From positions 7,902,001-7,966,000 of the forward strand of contig NZ_LT670817.1 in NCBI RefSeq assembly GCF_900129425.1: a stretch of DNA of 64,000 nt, read 5' to 3'. Positions 53,892-61,416 of the stretch are shown here, one piece after another (position 1 is the first letter of the stretch; the number at the start of each line of letters is the position of its first letter). A program made the translations under genes and the position numbers. The notes beneath the pieces are model-generated. The model did no database searches. It worked only from the letters and a program-made list of their open reading frames with translations, and was not told where the DNA came from. The stretch comes from Bradyrhizobium erythrophlei (GTDB taxonomy: Bacteria; Pseudomonadota; Alphaproteobacteria; Rhizobiales; Xanthobacteraceae).

Positions 53892-54677
53892 ATGACGGCA
53901 CTTATACGGACCTTGACGGGCGCGTTCTTCGGCTTGTTTGCGTGCCACGCAACATTAGCCGCAGTCGACTGCCACGACGTCGATTCTCAGGGTGCCGCAC
54001 CCCTGCGAGCCGTCGCGCTGCCGCCCCTAAAGGTCTGTACGCAGCGGGTGGCGCCCGGCGGTTTCATCCTGCCTGATCCGGAATGCACCCCGGGCGCGAT
54101 CAATCCCACGGTAACGATCAACGTTCTCCAGGACCCCAATTACCGGACGAGTTGCACGCGCGATGGTGCGACTTCGGCCACTCAGAAAAATAAGACTTAT
54201 AGCTGGTATGGTCTCCCTCATCCCGCCAATAACACGGGGGCAAACCAATTCTGTGAGCTGGATCATCTGATTTCGCTTGAGCTGGGTGGGGCGGACACGC
54301 TCGAAAACATATGGCCGCAGTGCGGACCGGACAAAGTGACGCTTTGCGAGCGATATTTCAAACAAAAGGACGCGGTCGAAAACTATTTAGCCGCCCAAGT
54401 GAAGGCGGGGACGATGAACCTCCATGACGCACAATGGGGCATCGCAAATGACTGGACCCAATACCTCGAGGCCGCCCGCGGGAGTCCGCAGGTCGCAACG
54501 GTTCGCCCTCCGTTCGGTTCCCCGTTCTTGACCGTCGCAAATGTAGTCCCGAGCACTCAGTTGGTGGCGGGCAAGATCCGAGTCAGACGTGGGCAAAAGC
54601 ACGTTGTTCATCGACACACAGCCACGACGCGACATATGAAGAAGCGGTCCCGCACAAGATTACCCACGCGCTCCTAA
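53892..54677 (+). CDS. Exported protein with HNH-nuclease-like core
   Basis: Predicted 261-residue secreted protein. The signal peptide spans about 1-23 (GAFFGLFACHATLAAVD). The core NQFCELDHLISLELGGADTL then ENIWPQCGPD has the DH...N pattern of HNH/ColE9-like nucleases (His of DH, Asn of ENIWPQ). The final His is not clear, so activity is uncertain. Several Cys suggest disulfides. The C-terminal 40 residues are basic (RVRRGQKHVVHRHTATTRHM). GGGGGAG precedes the ATG. A periplasmic or secreted nuclease role is possible. Confidence 0.7.
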   Translation: MTALIRTLTGAFFGLFACHATLAAVDCHDVDSQGAAPLRAVALPPLKVCTQRVAPGGFILPDPECTPGAINPTVTINVLQDPNYRTSCTRDGATSATQKNKTYSWYGLPHPANNTGANQFCELDHLISLELGGADTLENIWPQCGPDKVTLCERYFKQKDAVENYLAAQVKAGTMNLHDAQWGIANDWTQYLEAARGSPQVATVRPPFGSPFLTVANVVPSTQLVAGKIRVRRGQKHVVHRHTATTRHMKKRSRTRLPTRS

Positions 54678-54813
54678 TCACATTTCTGACCGGCAGCGAT
54701 GTTCCGCAGATCCGGCAACCCGAGCTGCTGCAAGCGGCGGGGCGGCGGATCAGGCGGCGGATCGCAAACCCACATCAGAGTCGTGCCGTTTCTGCCCCTC
54801 GGTACAACCCCAA

Positions 54814-54848
54814 GACGGCCTCAGCTTCCCCCCCAAGCTGGGGCCGTT
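54814..54848 (+). terminator. Probable terminator downstream of the HNH-like gene
   Basis: ACGGCCTCAGCTT, a C-rich loop and AAGCTGGGGCCGTTT form a strong hairpin with a short T-run, about 140 bases after the stop. Confidence 0.5.
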
Positions 54849-54949
54849 TCCTTTGGCACACTCGCGTCTGGCAGGGTTTTTGCGATGGGTGTTCTCAGAA
54901 CCCTCGCATCCTTCAAGCTGTGCCAAAGCAAATCGCCGGAGCGACGAAA

Positions 54950-55219
54950 ATGAAACATCAGCGCCATTTTGGGACTGCAACCCCGTCACGGGAGGCGGTC
55001 CAAACGAGGTCCTTAATCGCGGACATTGGCCGCATCGTCCAGATCCTCGACACCGACATCGCCGCCGAAGAGGAGCAGGCTCGCGTATTCGATCCCTCAC
55101 AGGCGGAGTATCCGATGCTCGCAAGGACGATGGCAGCGCGCCGAGACAATCTCTGGGAGACCATAGCGGCACTGGAAAGGCGACTTTCAGAACTCCCGCC
55201 GGACCGGATGCGAGCGTAA
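54950..55219 (+). CDS. Hypothetical 89-residue helical protein
   Basis: From ATG at 54950: MKHQRHFGTATPSREAVQTR then a long helical region (SLIADIGRIVQILDTDIAAE; DNLWETIAALERRLSEL). It looks like an all-helical, coiled-coil-prone soluble protein. Not recognised. Confidence 0.5.
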   Translation: MKHQRHFGTATPSREAVQTRSLIADIGRIVQILDTDIAAEEEQARVFDPSQAEYPMLARTMAARRDNLWETIAALERRLSELPPDRMRA

Positions 55220-55285
55220 GCCGCAGTAATGGCGCGGACCTGAGCCCGCGCCCTAGTCGTTACCGCCTCAGTCTTTTAGCGCGGC

Positions 55286-55501
55286 TCATGCGCCGGCCCT
55301 CAGCTCTTGCTCGATCGCCTTCAATCTTCGGCCGACAGCGCGGTCGATCGCACGCGCCTCTCTCGTGGTTACGTCTCCCTTGAGGATTTCGGACATCATG
55401 CGGGCCGTGAGCGCTTGAACCTCATCGAGGTTCATCCCTTCAATCTCTTCGATCCGCCTCTCGACTTTGGGGCTTAAACTCGCGGGCTTCTCGTTTCCCA
55501 T
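55286..55501 (-). CDS. Hypothetical 71-residue helical protein
   Basis: MGNEKPASLSPKVERRIEEI then EGMNLDEVQALTARMMSEIL and AIDRAVGRRLKAIEQELRAG. Charged helices without membrane segments, perhaps a small DNA- or protein-binding helix bundle. Not recognised. Confidence 0.5.
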   Translation of the reverse strand: MGNEKPASLSPKVERRIEEIEGMNLDEVQALTARMMSEILKGDVTTREARAIDRAVGRRLKAIEQELRAGA

Positions 55502-55699
55502 GTTGGCTCCTATTGTTTTGATGATTCTAATCCTGAACCCCGGCGGCGCCGAAACAAGACGCCAGCACCGCCGGGATTGTGGATAAGCTACCGCCGCGGC
55601 CGTCTCGCGTGCATGGCGAGTCGTTGCCGGTTGCGCTTTCTGAATCGGCGCCGGCGCTTCATAGGCCGCGCTCCTTCAACAACTGATCAACCACGGCCT

Positions 55700-55801
55700 C
55701 GACCGTCCGTCGCGACGTGGGCAACGAAGCAAGACGACGGTCCGAACCGATCGCAAGCCATCCGCCGCCTGGTCGAGTTCGGGCTGAAGGTGAAGAAGTA
55801 A
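55700..55801 (+). pseudogene. C-terminal fragment of a ribbon-helix-helix protein
   Basis: The frame PSVATWATKQDDGPNRSQAI then RRLVEFGLKVKK and a stop matches the helix pair of small CopG/Arc-like regulators common in rhizobia. The beta-strand start is missing; the frame upstream is Arg-rich nonsense. Probably a truncated copy. Confidence 0.5.
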
Positions 55802-55831
55802 GGTTCTACCAGCCTTTGCGGGGTAGCGAGA

Positions 55832-56047
55832 TTAGGGGAATAGCCGCTCGACATTCAGCGCTGCGAGCTTCGCGCGCTCATCCTGGGTCTCATCGAGAGG
55901 AGCTAGGATTCTGATTTTCATTTGTGGGTTTTTCTTGGCGATATCTGCAACTTCGGCAGCACTGCCGACGCCGCCGCTCGCCACCAAAGAACCGCGGCCG
56001 ACATCCTTTCTATGAATTTCGTAGCGCCATCGCCATCGCAGCGTCAT
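55832..56047 (-). CDS. Hypothetical 71-residue protein
   Basis: MTLRWRWRYEIHRKDVGRGS then AAEVADIAKKNPQMKIRILA and ALNVERLFP. A central helix followed by a strand suggests a small alpha-beta protein. Not recognised. Confidence 0.45.
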   Translation of the reverse strand: MTLRWRWRYEIHRKDVGRGSLVASGGVGSAAEVADIAKKNPQMKIRILAPLDETQDERAKLAALNVERLFP

Positions 56048-56171
56048 TGGTTACCCCCCAAATAAAGCGCCCTTAACCTGCCTCGCCCTCCACTTTTTGT
56101 CGAGCCGGGCGGGAGGTACTATTGCCTTCGACCTCCGGTTGCGCTTGGATCAGGCTGAAGGCGAACGGGAA

Positions 56172-56390
56172 ATGAACCTTGTCGACAAGATTGTTACATC
56201 GGTTGGCCTCTTGGCCTCACTCGCAGCGGCTGGCTTTTGGCTTTGGGGATCGCTTATCGAGGTTCCCGATAATATCGACACAATCGTCGGTGAACTACAG
56301 CGAGTCGGTCGGCTGAATGCTTGGGCCGCACTAGCGGCTCTCATTGCGGCGTTGTGCGCCGCCCACGCATTCTGGCGCCAGATGACCTGA
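56172..56390 (+). CDS. Small membrane protein of 72 residues
   Basis: From ATG at 56172: MNLVDKIVTSVGLLASLAAA then a loop (EVPDNIDTIVGELQRVGR) and a second helix (AWAALAALIAALCAAHAF). Two membrane helices joined by a polar loop. AACGGGAA precedes the start. Function unknown. Confidence 0.6.
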   Translation: MNLVDKIVTSVGLLASLAAAGFWLWGSLIEVPDNIDTIVGELQRVGRLNAWAALAALIAALCAAHAFWRQMT

Positions 56391-56560
56391 TTTGCTGATT
56401 TGACAATTCCAGCTGTGGGGAAGCCTCCTGCGCCACCGGGTAACCGTAACCCGCAATCCCTCTTGCTCTCGCCCTTTGGTTGCGCTTGGATGGCACCGGG
56501 TCTGGGGCGTGTCATGTCACTGCGTGCTTGGCAAATACTATCCGCAGTAAGAACCTCTGG

Positions 56561-56968
56561 ATGAGAGCGCTTTTTACTCTCGTATTTGTTTTTGGGGCGG
56601 TTGCCGTTGTCTATGCGATGCATTGGGCGCGGCGCGCATCAAGCGCCGTTTCTGATGCCTCCTCAATATTTCAACAAACAGGCAGCGTTGCGGAAACTGC
56701 ACGCCAACTCTATCGCGAACAATCCATGCCCAACCAGATTAGACTTTCGCACCGGCAGCGTGAGTTCGTGGGTGCTAATTTTGCTGATTTTCAAAGGGTT
56801 TATGGTATTGCGATTGATGAGGATGCGGCAGCGTATCTGCGGAAGTGGGGATCTTCATTGGAAACGAAGCCCTCAGAGCAAGAGGTTAGGCGAAAGGCGG
56901 ATGAGTTTTATGCTCTTTCCAGCCTCGTGCACGGCAGAATGTACTGTCTTTCGAAGGGCGTGCACTGA
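56561..56968 (+). CDS. Membrane-anchored hypothetical protein, 135 residues
   Basis: From ATG at 56561: an N-terminal helix (RALFTLVFVFGAVAVVYAMH) followed by a soluble, mostly helical domain (REFVGANFADFQRVYGIAID; EQEVRRKADEFYALSSLVHG). One Cys near the end. Probably anchored in the inner membrane with the domain outside. Lower GC than the core. Not recognised. Confidence 0.55.
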   Translation: MRALFTLVFVFGAVAVVYAMHWARRASSAVSDASSIFQQTGSVAETARQLYREQSMPNQIRLSHRQREFVGANFADFQRVYGIAIDEDAAAYLRKWGSSLETKPSEQEVRRKADEFYALSSLVHGRMYCLSKGVH

Positions 56969-57021
56969 TCTGAGCCGACCGCAAGCCTTCCCTGTTGGCT
57001 AAATTCGCGCTTCAATAGCGC

Positions 57022-57222
57022 ATGCCCAAAGATCCCTTCATTCGCGAGAAGTTCACTAGGGAGCGCTCGGCCGCCAGAAAGTTCGCCCAAGAATATTTCG
57101 AGCGCTACCCCAAGGATCGATATCAGACAGCTGTCGAAAACTGGCGCAATCTGCAGTCGGCGAATATCGAGTTCACGATGAAGCGGCTACGCGAGCCGAT
57201 CGAGGTGGATCCCGAGTCATGA
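57022..57222 (+). CDS. Hypothetical 66-residue protein
   Basis: MPKDPFIREKFTRERSAARK then FAQEYFERYPKDRYQTAVEN and MKRLREPIEVDPES. Basic, aromatic and helical. Its stop overlaps the start of the Cys-rich microprotein (ATGA), so the two are coupled. Confidence 0.6.
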   Translation: MPKDPFIREKFTRERSAARKFAQEYFERYPKDRYQTAVENWRNLQSANIEFTMKRLREPIEVDPES

Positions 57223-57320
57223 AATGCTCCCGTTGCGAGGACTGCGGCTGGGTCTGCGAAAATCATCCTGAGCGGCCCTGGGAAGGCGAGCACGCCTGTA
57301 CCTGCGGCGGCGCCGGCTGA
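57219..57320 (+). CDS. Cys-rich microprotein of 33 residues
   Basis: MKCSRCEDCGWVCENHPERP then WEGEHACTCGGAG. Six Cys and two His within 29 residues arranged as C-x2-C-x2-C-x3-C and C-x-C suggest a zinc ribbon. It matches a small rhizobial family with WVCExHPxRPWxxxHAC. ATGA overlap with the gene before it supports translation. Confidence 0.6.
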   Translation: MKCSRCEDCGWVCENHPERPWEGEHACTCGGAG

Positions 57321-57437
57321 AACCTTTTGACGTAATTTTCGCGTGGCTGCCCCGGAATCGCCCCCGCGCTGCAGGAATTCACGACGCATTTTCTGACGAA
57401 TTGCTCCCGGCCTCACTGCAGAGGTCGGGAGGTAAGA

Positions 57438-57629
57438 ATGCGCTTTGTTAGTTTTGTTAGTCGGCCTTGGTGGCAGCGCGCCCGGCTGGCGCTGTTCGGG
57501 AAGAGTGGCGCTGTTGGCACGGCATACGCGCTCGTCGGGCTTGGCGTCGTCGCGCTCCTCATTGGCGGCTATCTCAGCGCCCTCGCTTGGGCAGTCCACG
57601 AGATCGATAGGCAAACTAGCGATGAATGA
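57438..57629 (+). CDS. Small membrane protein of 63 residues
   Basis: MRFVSFVSRPWWQRARLALF then one long hydrophobic helix (AYALVGLGVVALLIGGYLSA) and the end VHEIDRQTSDE. GGGAGG lies seven bases before the ATG, a good ribosome site. Unknown function. Confidence 0.6.
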   Translation: MRFVSFVSRPWWQRARLALFGKSGAVGTAYALVGLGVVALLIGGYLSALAWAVHEIDRQTSDE

Positions 57630-57668
57630 GCGGTCGCAGCAAGCCCAGCGTCAATAGGGCCGTGCAGC

Positions 57669-57857
57669 TTGATTTTCATAAGCGCGGCGGTCTTGCTCAT
57701 TCTGGCTTTGTGGATCGCTTTCGTGCGAAAGGAGGAACGCAACGGCGAATGGCAGTCACATTTCGGCAGGATGCGGCGCTGGAAATCGGGCGTGTGGGAG
57801 TATCGCCCGATGACCGATGATGAGATTATCGACGAAAATAGTCGCGATGCGTGGTGA
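57669..57857 (+). CDS. Small membrane protein of 62 residues (TTG start)
   Basis: MIFISAAVLLILALWIAFVR is one membrane helix followed by a soluble tail (KEERNGEWQSHFGRMRRWKS; MTDDEIIDENSRDAW). The start is TTG at 57669; no ATG fits. Unknown function. Confidence 0.5.
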   Translation: MIFISAAVLLILALWIAFVRKEERNGEWQSHFGRMRRWKSGVWEYRPMTDDEIIDENSRDAW

Positions 57858-57943
57858 CGGTTACTTCCCGGTTTGGCGGCGCTGTGACGGGCGGCACTGA
57901 GCGCCATGGGACCAAGGCTCTACAGCGGCCGTTACCGAACGAT

Positions 57944-57969
57944 AAAGCCCCGCGAAAACGCGAGGCTTT
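57944..57969. terminator. Bidirectional terminator
   Basis: AAAGCCCCGCG, AAAA and CGCGAGGCTTT form a hairpin with A-runs on one side and T-runs on the other, between convergent genes ending at 57857 (+) and 57974 (-). It can serve both strands. Confidence 0.75.
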
Positions 57970-57973
57970 CTGC

Positions 57974-58297
57974 TTATTTGGTCACGCCAGAGCCTGGGCC
58001 ACTCGGTGTCAGAGTCGAGCCGCTCGGAGACGAGCTTGGGCCTATCGTGCTGCCGGATGGATTCATGTTGGTGTTGGAGCCGCTGTTCGCGCCAGGAGTG
58101 GTGCCTGTGGAGCTTCCGCTGCCGCTAATCGTGCTTCCGCTGGATCCAGCCGTGCCGGAACTCGTGCCAGTGGAGCCGCCCGCTCCGGCACTAGCGCCGC
58201 CACCCGCACCGCCTCCTGCTCCACCGCCAGCTTGTGCGAATGCGAACGTGCTGGACAGCGCGAATGCTGTAGCCAATGCAATTGTCGTGAGTTTCAT
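57974..58297 (-). CDS. Exported Gly/Ser/Thr-rich low-complexity protein
   Basis: Predicted 107-residue protein. The signal peptide is MKLTTIALATAFALSSTFAF with a cut after AQA. The mature part has almost no other residues than Gly, Ser, Thr, Ala, Pro and Asn (GGGAGGGAGGGASAGAGG; SGSTISGSGSSTGTTPG), so it is surely disordered. GGAAGGCAACC precedes the ATG. Relatives of this composition are common in Bradyrhizobium; role unknown. Confidence 0.7.
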   Translation of the reverse strand: MKLTTIALATAFALSSTFAFAQAGGGAGGGAGGGASAGAGGSTGTSSGTAGSSGSTISGSGSSTGTTPGANSGSNTNMNPSGSTIGPSSSPSGSTLTPSGPGSGVTK

Positions 58298-58676
58298 GGT
58301 TGCCTTCCTTGGTTAGTGACCAAGAATAAATCGCAACGACATCTTATGTTCCTGCTTGTCTTCAGCGTGTTAGAAGCCACCTTGCCGCAAAGGTGAAAAT
58401 CAAATGATCAAACCGAAGCGGGCCGCGGGAGCAGCAGGTCGCGGACGAGGCCGATCGAAAGGCTCTCAAGCCGCTGGCATCGGCAAACGATATCGGACGG
58501 CCAATCCGAAACTGATTCCAGGAAACCCACAAGCGCCTCAAAGCGGAGCGGCGGGCGCGAGAGGCGGAGGAGCTGAAGGAGGAAACGGCGGCTTGCAATT
58601 GCGAGCGACCATGCGGGACAGCTTAAGGCCGACGCCCACGACAATCGCGCCAACGACGTCGCGGTAACGGCCGTGA
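58298..58676. other. Stretch with worn coding signal only
   Basis: A + strand frame from 58404 gives an Arg/Gly-rich product unlike a real protein. Another frame near 58590-58680 reads RLAIASDHAGQLKADAHDNR then ANDVAVTAVIIADARRA, which looks protein-like but has a stop just before it. Probably a decayed gene. Confidence 0.35.
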
Positions 58677-58928
58677 TTATCGCCGACGCGCGACGAGCAC
58701 ACCAGCCAAGAAGGCAACCGCCAAGGCCTGCAACGGCGCCTGTCGCGACCAGCGGCTGAGAATGTCCAAGGGCATGCCGGGCTCTTGGACGGCCTCTATC
58801 GCCTCGTTGACCCGTTGGCTGGCCGATCGAAATGCCCGTGCAGCCTGATCGGCGAGCGATTGAACAGGCTTTCCCGGCCCACGCACGCCGTTGTCCAATG
58901 CATTAAGCTTATCGAGTAGTTCGCCCAT
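58677..58928 (-). CDS. DUF883/ElaB-like small membrane-anchored protein
   Basis: Predicted 83-residue protein. An amphipathic helical start (MGELLDKLNALDNGVRGPGK; QAARAFRSASQRVNEAIEAV) is followed by one C-terminal membrane helix and VARRR (PLQALAVAFLAGVLVARRR). The tail matches C-terminal anchors of DUF883-type proteins, which may bind ribosomes or the envelope. Fairly common in rhizobia. Confidence 0.65.
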   Translation of the reverse strand: MGELLDKLNALDNGVRGPGKPVQSLADQAARAFRSASQRVNEAIEAVQEPGMPLDILSRWSRQAPLQALAVAFLAGVLVARRR

Positions 58929-59137
58929 GGTCAGAATTCCTCCAAGCCTACGAACTCAATGAGAAGGGTGGGCAAACGTTCCGCCGCATTGTATCCGATC
59001 TGGCCAACCTCGCGCCTCTCATTGTCGCCCGCGGGGATAAGTCTTGCGATTAGCGGAACCTGCTCTTCGCACCTTTGTTTTCGTAAATCCTCAAAGTGGC
59101 GCCGAAGACGCTACTTGGAAACCAAGGGAGAGGCATA

Positions 59138-59452
59138 ATGATTACAAAACGAGTCATCCTCGCAGGCTTTGCAGCAATCGTTTTGGGCGTTGGTGCCGCA
59201 CACGCCGGTCCCTGCAACACCGGCGGTAAGGACGCTGGCTCTGGTCCCACGCCCGGCTACACCGGTCAAACAACTGGCACTGATTCGGCAAAAACCGATC
59301 AGCATCCGCCGACCGAAACGATGAACCGCGTGGCAGGAGAAAAAGCCACATCATCGCAGGATGCTCAGAGACAGCAGCAGGGCCAGCCAACAGCCGCACA
59401 GCAAGCCCAGGGCGCGAAGCCTTCGGCGCAGACGGCCGATCAAGGTTGCTGA
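59138..59452 (+). CDS. Small exported Gln/Thr/Ala-rich protein
   Basis: Predicted 104-residue protein. The signal peptide is MITKRVILAGFAAIVLGVGA with a cut after AHA. The mature part is polar and disordered (GPCNTGGKDAGSGPTPGYTG; QRQQQGQPTAAQQAQGAKPS) with one Cys near each end. GGGAGAGG lies upstream of the ATG. Unknown role. Confidence 0.65.
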   Translation: MITKRVILAGFAAIVLGVGAAHAGPCNTGGKDAGSGPTPGYTGQTTGTDSAKTDQHPPTETMNRVAGEKATSSQDAQRQQQGQPTAAQQAQGAKPSAQTADQGC

Positions 59453-59486
59453 ACACTAAGGGTGACCGTCGACGCAAGTCGACGGC

Positions 59487-59564
59487 TTACCGCTCATCAT
59501 CCGGATGCACCCAGACGTAAGGCGCGATCTCGCGCGTCTCGTCGGTCAGACTGGATCATCTGCG
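59487..59564 (-). repeat. H-P-D-D-E-R tail, copy 1, with terminator hairpin
   Basis: The minus strand reads LTDETREIAPYVWVHPDDER and a stop at 59487-59489. The downstream hairpin (GCCGTCGAC, TTGC, GTCGACGG) lies at about 59467-59486. Nearly the same DNA recurs at 62169-62246. A frame change just upstream shows that it is a gene tail, not a full gene. Confidence 0.7.
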
Positions 59565-59706
59565 CCGGAGGCGATTAGCGGGCCCCCGGCGGGAGCAGCC
59601 TTTCAGCGCGCGACACCCGGAACTTAATACCCCTGACTAACGTTCTAACGGCGGTATTTTGGTAACCGGGGCACAGATGAACGAAGTCCACTAGCTAGCC
59701 ACCGCA

Positions 59707-59826
59707 ATGTTGGCGATAGCGTTCGCCGCCGTGATGTTGGTGGCTGGGCAGTTGTTTATCGAAAAAAGGTCAGCCGTGCTTCCGGCCGCCCCGGCCGCAC
59801 GAACGGCGTCGGTCCCGGGGGGATAA
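59707..59826 (+). CDS. Possible 39-residue exported peptide
   Basis: MLAIAFAAVMLVAGQLFIEK then RSAVLPAAPAARTASVPGG. A hydrophobic helix followed by an Ala/Pro tail, similar in style to short bradyrhizobial exported peptides. No clear ribosome site. The rest of 59453-60006 holds only repeat tails. Confidence 0.35.
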   Translation: MLAIAFAAVMLVAGQLFIEKRSAVLPAAPAARTASVPGG

Positions 59827-59841
59827 ACCCTTTGCGAACCT

Positions 59842-59884
59842 ACCTCAGTAAAAAGTAAGCCCTCTCTCATCGTCCGGATGATGC
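59842..59884 (-). repeat. H-P-D-D-E-R tail, copy 2, read through
   Basis: The minus strand gives AWHHPDDERGLTFY then a stop at about 59842. The Arg codon is followed by GGC instead of a stop, so this copy has lost its end. Confidence 0.5.
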
Positions 59885-60006
59885 CAGGCCAAGCCGCCCG
59901 CGTGAACCGGATCATGCCGAAGGCGTGTAGCACCTTGGCGGACCTTTAATCGATGGCGTGGGGTTGAAGCCTTTAATCGGGGCGATCAGGAGCCAGGAGC
60001 TTGGCC

Positions 60007-60177
60007 ATGAGCGCGATACCGCTTCACCTTCAACGACGTTTTGAACAGAGATGGGCCTCTCGTTTCACTCTACCGGTCGCGTCAAACGCACCGAAGAATG
60101 TTGGAACGAAAGCCGCACCATCAACAACTGATCGCCGCGCCCCGCGGCAAAGACCAAAGAAAAATCCGCCGGCGTGA
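60007..60177 (+). CDS. Small basic protein, IPLHLQRRFEQRW family, copy A
   Basis: 56 residues: MSAIPLHLQRRFEQRWASRF then TLPVASNAPKNVGTKAAPST and RAPRQRPKKNPPA. The first 20 residues and APKNVG are shared with the gene at 61417, as is much of the DNA. Strongly basic with a Pro/Lys tail, so nucleic-acid or ribosome contact is possible. The ATG is at 60007. It overlaps the terminator of the convergent gene. Confidence 0.65.
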   Translation: MSAIPLHLQRRFEQRWASRFTLPVASNAPKNVGTKAAPSTTDRRAPRQRPKKNPPA

Positions 60178-60186
60178 ACCGGCGGG
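60163..60186 (-). terminator. Minus-strand rho-independent terminator
   Basis: Read on the minus strand: GCCCGCCGGTTCACGCCGGC then GGATTTTTC, a strong stem and T5. It ends the small gene at 60200-60376. A near copy at about 60582-60612 serves the next minus-strand tail. Confidence 0.75.
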
Positions 60187-60199
60187 CGAGTGGGCGGCC

Positions 60200-60376
60200 T
60201 TACTCCGGCTTGTGACTGATACGGGTGACGAGACGTGCGCCGCACCAAAGCTCAATCGCGGGACCTTCGAAAAGCGCGTTGGCTTGTTCGATAGCTTCGC
60301 CGTCGTCTCGGCAAACGAAGCCCCGGTATCCAACAAAACGATCCTTAGGTACGAAATAGACCCGATATTCTGGCAT
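60200..60376 (-). CDS. Small protein, MPEYRVYF family
   Basis: 58 residues from ATG at 60376: MPEYRVYFVPKDRFVGYRGF then VCRDDGEAIEQANALFEGPA and IELWCGARLVTRISHKPE. This is a small beta-alpha-beta-like family very frequent in Bradyrhizobium (MPEYRVYxx...CxDDxxAIExAxxL...IELW). AGGGAGCGG precedes the start and a good terminator follows. Function unknown. Confidence 0.75.
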   Translation of the reverse strand: MPEYRVYFVPKDRFVGYRGFVCRDDGEAIEQANALFEGPAIELWCGARLVTRISHKPE

Positions 60377-60581
60377 GGTGCCGCTCCCTTGTATTAGGCG
60401 GGAGCGCAACACTCTCAGTCACCGGTAAAAGCCGAAGGCGGCGCGGTGATGGGGGCAGTGAATTCCCTTTATGTTCGGTAGTCGATTAAATTCAAAAGGG
60501 ACCGCTTCACTTTTTAAAAAGGGACCAATCCCTTATCCGAATGATGGAAAGGGGCCAGTACCCGCGACCAGGTGCCCGCAA

Positions 60582-60612
60582 GAAAAACCCGCCCGGCGTG
60601 AATCGGCGGCCC
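60582..60612 (-). terminator. Minus-strand rho-independent terminator, second copy
   Basis: Minus-strand reading: GGCCGCCGATTCACGCCGGG then CGGGTTTTTC. Same design and loop (TTCACG or TTCACGC) as the terminator at 60163-60186, just after an H-P-D-D-E-R tail. Confidence 0.7.
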
Positions 60613-60613
60613 C

Positions 60614-60690
60614 TCACCTCTCATCGTCTGGATGATGCCAAGCGCTCAAGGCGCGCCAGCGCGCTCGGAACATCTGAACGAAACGTGAGG
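60614..60690 (-). repeat. H-P-D-D-E-R tail, copy 3
   Basis: The minus strand reads FVQMFRARWRALSAWHHPDD then ER and a stop at 60614. The open frame extends to 60811, but its first half is antisense to the start of the next gene and looks meaningless. Confidence 0.6.
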
Positions 60691-60764
60691 TTTGCGCACC
60701 TTGTGGTCGAGACTCCCCGCTACCATAAACGTAAGAAGGGGGCCCCAGACTCGGAAGACCCATC

Positions 60765-61034
60765 ATGCGAAAGCTGATCACGACGATAGCGTTGCTGGCC
60801 CTGATCGACACTTCGGTGGCGATGGCGCAGACGGTTGGTTCGCGAAATCCAGCCCCAGCTCCGTTGATGAGCTCGAACCAGCAATCGATACCGGAGGCGC
60901 CGATCGGGCATCGACAGCCGCGTGTTGATCAAGTGCCCTCGGAGAAGAACCTGATGGATGATCCGAGCGATCCAATCAATCGCGAGAACGCGGAGCTCGA
61001 CCGCATGACCAAGGGCATTTGCCGCGGTTGCTAA
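60765..61034 (+). CDS. Small exported protein of 89 residues
   Basis: Signal peptide MRKLITTIALLALIDTSVAM with a cut after AQ, then a polar Pro-rich mature part (SRNPAPAPLMSSNQQSIPEA; DDPSDPINRENAELDRMTKG) and CRGC at the very end. The C-terminal CxxC could bind metal or form a disulfide. Unknown role. Confidence 0.6.
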   Translation: MRKLITTIALLALIDTSVAMAQTVGSRNPAPAPLMSSNQQSIPEAPIGHRQPRVDQVPSEKNLMDDPSDPINRENAELDRMTKGICRGC

Positions 61035-61046
61035 CAACTGGCCTTC

Positions 61047-61110
61047 TCACCTCTCCTCGTCCGGATGCACCGACAGATACGCATCAATCTCCCGCTCTTC
61101 CGTGAGACAC
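61047..61110 (-). repeat. H-P-D-D-E-R-type tail, copy 4
   Basis: The minus strand reads CLTEEREIDAYLSVHPDEER and a stop at 61047. LTxExREIxxY is shared with copies 1 and 6. The open frame to 61265 has no other sign of being real. Confidence 0.6.
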
Positions 61111-61284
61111 GCATTGGGGAAAGCGGAAGTTGAAACGGGATGAATAGTGTCCGCCCCGCAACAATTTGTTTGTTCCTTTGATGGAACAGCAGTTTTGATT
61201 GGCGCCCTTCGCTTGGCAATGCAAGTCTCCCGTAACCGGGGCGGACGGGGCCATTTCGAAAGCACGCAATTTTGAGCCCGGTAG

Positions 61285-61311
61285 GCCGCCGGATATTGCC
61301 CGGCGGCCTTT
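61285..61311 (+). terminator. Rho-independent terminator
   Basis: GCCGCCGG, ATATTGC and CCGGCGGC with CTTTT after it. It stands alone in a 380-base stretch without a + strand gene (61035-61416), so it could end an unseen small RNA or read-through from 61034. GTTCCTTTGATGGAAC near 61172 is a second small dyad here. Confidence 0.6.
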
Positions 61312-61416
61312 TCAGGCCTTCCCCGGATGAGCCCATTTCGGCGTGACCCCGTGGACCTTTAAGCCGACGCGCGCGTTCTGTGAATGTAGGGGCGATCCAG
61401 AACGGAAGCCTCACCC

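Noticed and set aside
58404..58667. 87-codon Arg/Gly-rich + strand frame
   Set aside because: Composition suggests a frame shadow, and another frame in the same DNA shows more protein-like sequence but is broken by stops.
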